NCBI GenBank assembly: GCA_019155185.1
Contig: CM032817.1
Coordinates: 3,900,974 to 3,964,973 of the forward strand
From: Beaufortia kweichowensis
Taxonomy: Eukaryota > Chordata > Actinopteri > Cypriniformes > Gastromyzontidae
Reading direction: 5' to 3'
DNA: 64,000 bases
Part shown: piece after piece, positions 55,501 through 58,500 of the stretch
How positions within the stretch are numbered: the stretch's first letter is position 1
Layout of the letters: each line of letters opens with the position of its first letter
The notes under the pieces: generated by a model
The model's input: only the letters and a program-made list of their open reading frames with translations
What the model was told of the DNA's origin: nothing
Database searches by the model: none
Translations under genes and position numbers: made by a program

Positions 55501-58500
55501 GCTGGAGGGCACCGAGCCACTTCCGTTCATGCTGCCTGGCAGAGGGATGCTTTTCACCGACTCTGTGCCATGGAAACAGACCAAACAGTGGACACATCTG
55601 TTAGACTAATACATCAACATCCTAGAAGCAACAAGAAGTGTGTTTTGGCTAAGAGGAAAATGTTGTAGAACTAAAGCAACGATCAGGTTTTAACAAGACA
55701 AGAAGGACTGTGGGATGGAAAGGTATATCATAATAGATAGTGTTCCATCCAAATCTTTACTTTGTAATTTTACTGCTTACTGAAATCCCTACCAATGCCG
55801 AGATGCACTCAGGCGGAAAATTGGCTCTTAAGTTGATTTGAGGGATTTTAAAGATTTGATACTCTGTTGTTACCACACACCCTGCTTTTGTGGTACTGCA
55901 AATGTGAGACATAAAATAATTCAATATAACAAGGAATAGTCACACACATGACTACAATTATCATTTGTAACAATATAAAATTCTTTCTAGGCTATTAGAA
56001 CCAAGATGAAGATTTTTTTGATAACTGTACATCAGATACCTTTCACTGCTCACTGGACATTAGATTAAACAAGAGGACATCGCTGACATATGAATATGGT
56101 AACCATATAGTTTCATGGTGCAATGTTATTTCGGACACTTTCATTAAAAGTAGCCTGCAAATATCATGATTTATGAATATAATAATACAGGAACATGGTA
56201 AAATCTTGTGGAAAGTACTTGATGAATCACATACAACAGAAATCAATACAACGCAACTGTTGTATTGATTTACAAGACTAGAAAATACAGAAGGTAAATC
56301 TCTTTAATCTCACAACCTAGCATAACTTTGATATACACCCAAGGATATCAAAGACTTTGAAAAATTCCAAAGAGCAAAGACGAAGCGAGGCAAAGATTGA
56401 ACTTCATTTGGTTCCATTGAAAATCTTGTTGAGGGAACTGTGATTGGACTATGAATGAGTATTGTGTGGATGGGGCTTCAGAGCATGTGTCAGCTAAATT
56501 AACCCTGTCTTTGGAGATAACAGCATACTAAATAACAGCCTCACACATACACACCAGACCAATGAATCGCAGTTACCATAGCTACCCGTCTTTTCTCCTC
56601 AGCGCTTTATTTCTTCAAAGTGAAATGTCACTTTAGTCTGCGATTGCCATGCACGATGCAAAACAAACACATTATCGTGCTACTAAAGATATTCAATCTT
56701 AATCCACTACTGTCTAATTCAGATTGCTTTATTCATTGGCTTTCTTTGTTATCTCTTTTTCCCAGTTTTGATATATCTTCATTGTCTTCGCCATAGGTGC
56801 TATGAGGCTTCTCATAAAGTTTTCTAGACTCTTTGCAGATCTTAAAAGCTTTCTGGACTGATCTTACATTAGCAAACATGCTGATTCATTGCAAGTACAC
56901 TAGTGTGAATAGCAAAAGGTGTTATACAAGACTACTTAACATGCAAGTGGTTGTGCCCACTACCTTTCCACAAAGCTTATGAGCATTGAGAGATTTGTTT
57001 CTTTCTGTAGAAAGTGCAGGTGCTGGTATTAGATTTTGAGGTCAAGGATTATCTTAAAGGCCAAACTGAGCATTTAAGATTGATTTATCAGCCATAAAAT
57101 AAAAGACTGCATATACACATTCTGTTCCAAAACCTAGTTGGTGCTATAAAGATGTGATCCTTTAAAAAGCACGTATATAAATATGAATTAAAACTAAAAC
57201 AAAAATATTTGCTTAATTTTTAATATTTTGAATAAAACATATTTGTTACAGTATAAGCCTTTTTTAATCCATCCAGTAGCAAAGGATTTTTGAAGCAGAG
57301 ACAAAATTGCTATCTTGAATCTGGCAGCATCAGCTTTCAGTTTAGCTTTTCTAGCGTTTAGGAAAGATGTGGGGAAAAGGGCAGATGGTACAGTACTTTG
57401 CTTTTCTCATCTACTGAGGTATTGACTCAACAGTGCTGTAAATCAAGGTTTTGAGTAATGTTACGCCCAGTGGAAAAGGGCAAACACGGGTTCGATTCTC
57501 TGATTCATCAAAGCGACGTCTGCCATGCGAGACCCTCTGTCTGGCTTTGTGTGTGCTGCCATGCCCCCTCTGTAACCGGTGGCTGGGACCCAGCATCTGT
57601 GCTAATGTTGAACAGGGACCGGTAAAGACCGGTATAAATCTAAGCGGAATGCACAGCCAAAACAAACAGTCTGTGAAGGAACTCATTTGGTTGCGTTTTG
57701 TTCACCGTTCACCGTGGATCCTCGCTGCGCCGGGTGAATGAGGGGCAAAAGAGGGGTCACGCTTCTTTGAACTCACAACCTGACTTCAATCAGCACACTG
57801 TATCATGTCTAGCACAGATTTATGAAGTAACCAACCAGCCAGCGGAGATTTACACAGCGGTGGCTAAACAGCCGTGTGCTGAACTCTGCTTTGAATGATG
57901 GTTCGGTTTCGACAGGAAGATGAAATTTGAAGTCTGAATAGACTGGTTATGGGGAAGCGGCGGGAATTTAACTTCAATGTCATCTATAAATGTGAATAAC
58001 GGAGGGACGACGAGCACAGGGAGCTGATCACCTTCTCAGATGTTTACATGACATTACTATACTATGCTGTTTTTTAGTTCTGCTTTTTTACAGATTTACT
58101 CAAGTTACTATGAAAAGATGATGAATGCTTTGCATGCAGGGGAAGTATCTCAAAGCATGTAGCCATGTGCAAACAGCTCTCTTGTAACCTTGAAAAGTGG
58201 CTCCATCTAGTGGATAACAGCTGATCTGGTAAATGTCATTAGATGTAGCACTAGTGGTCAGCTACATGTATGGTATTTGGTTTTTATGTTATGGTAAAAA
58301 ACCTCTTACCTCTTTCATTGCCGCTAGCATACTGGAGTGGTTTGTTCTTGTCGATGCTGTTGAAGCTCTGGCTCCTTCGGTTTAGGTTGGATGAAGCGTG
58401 GACTTTACTACTGCTACTTCCGCTGCCCGCAGCGGGGACTCTAGAGGGGCCTGGTAACCTGGAACACACACATAAACACGGTTTGGGGTGGATGTCATTA

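Noticed and set aside
54746..55609. 287-residue open frame on the plus strand
   Set aside because: It is the antisense of the large nav3 exon. Ser/Pro/Lys-rich coding sequence leaves the complementary frame open. No homology or gene structure.
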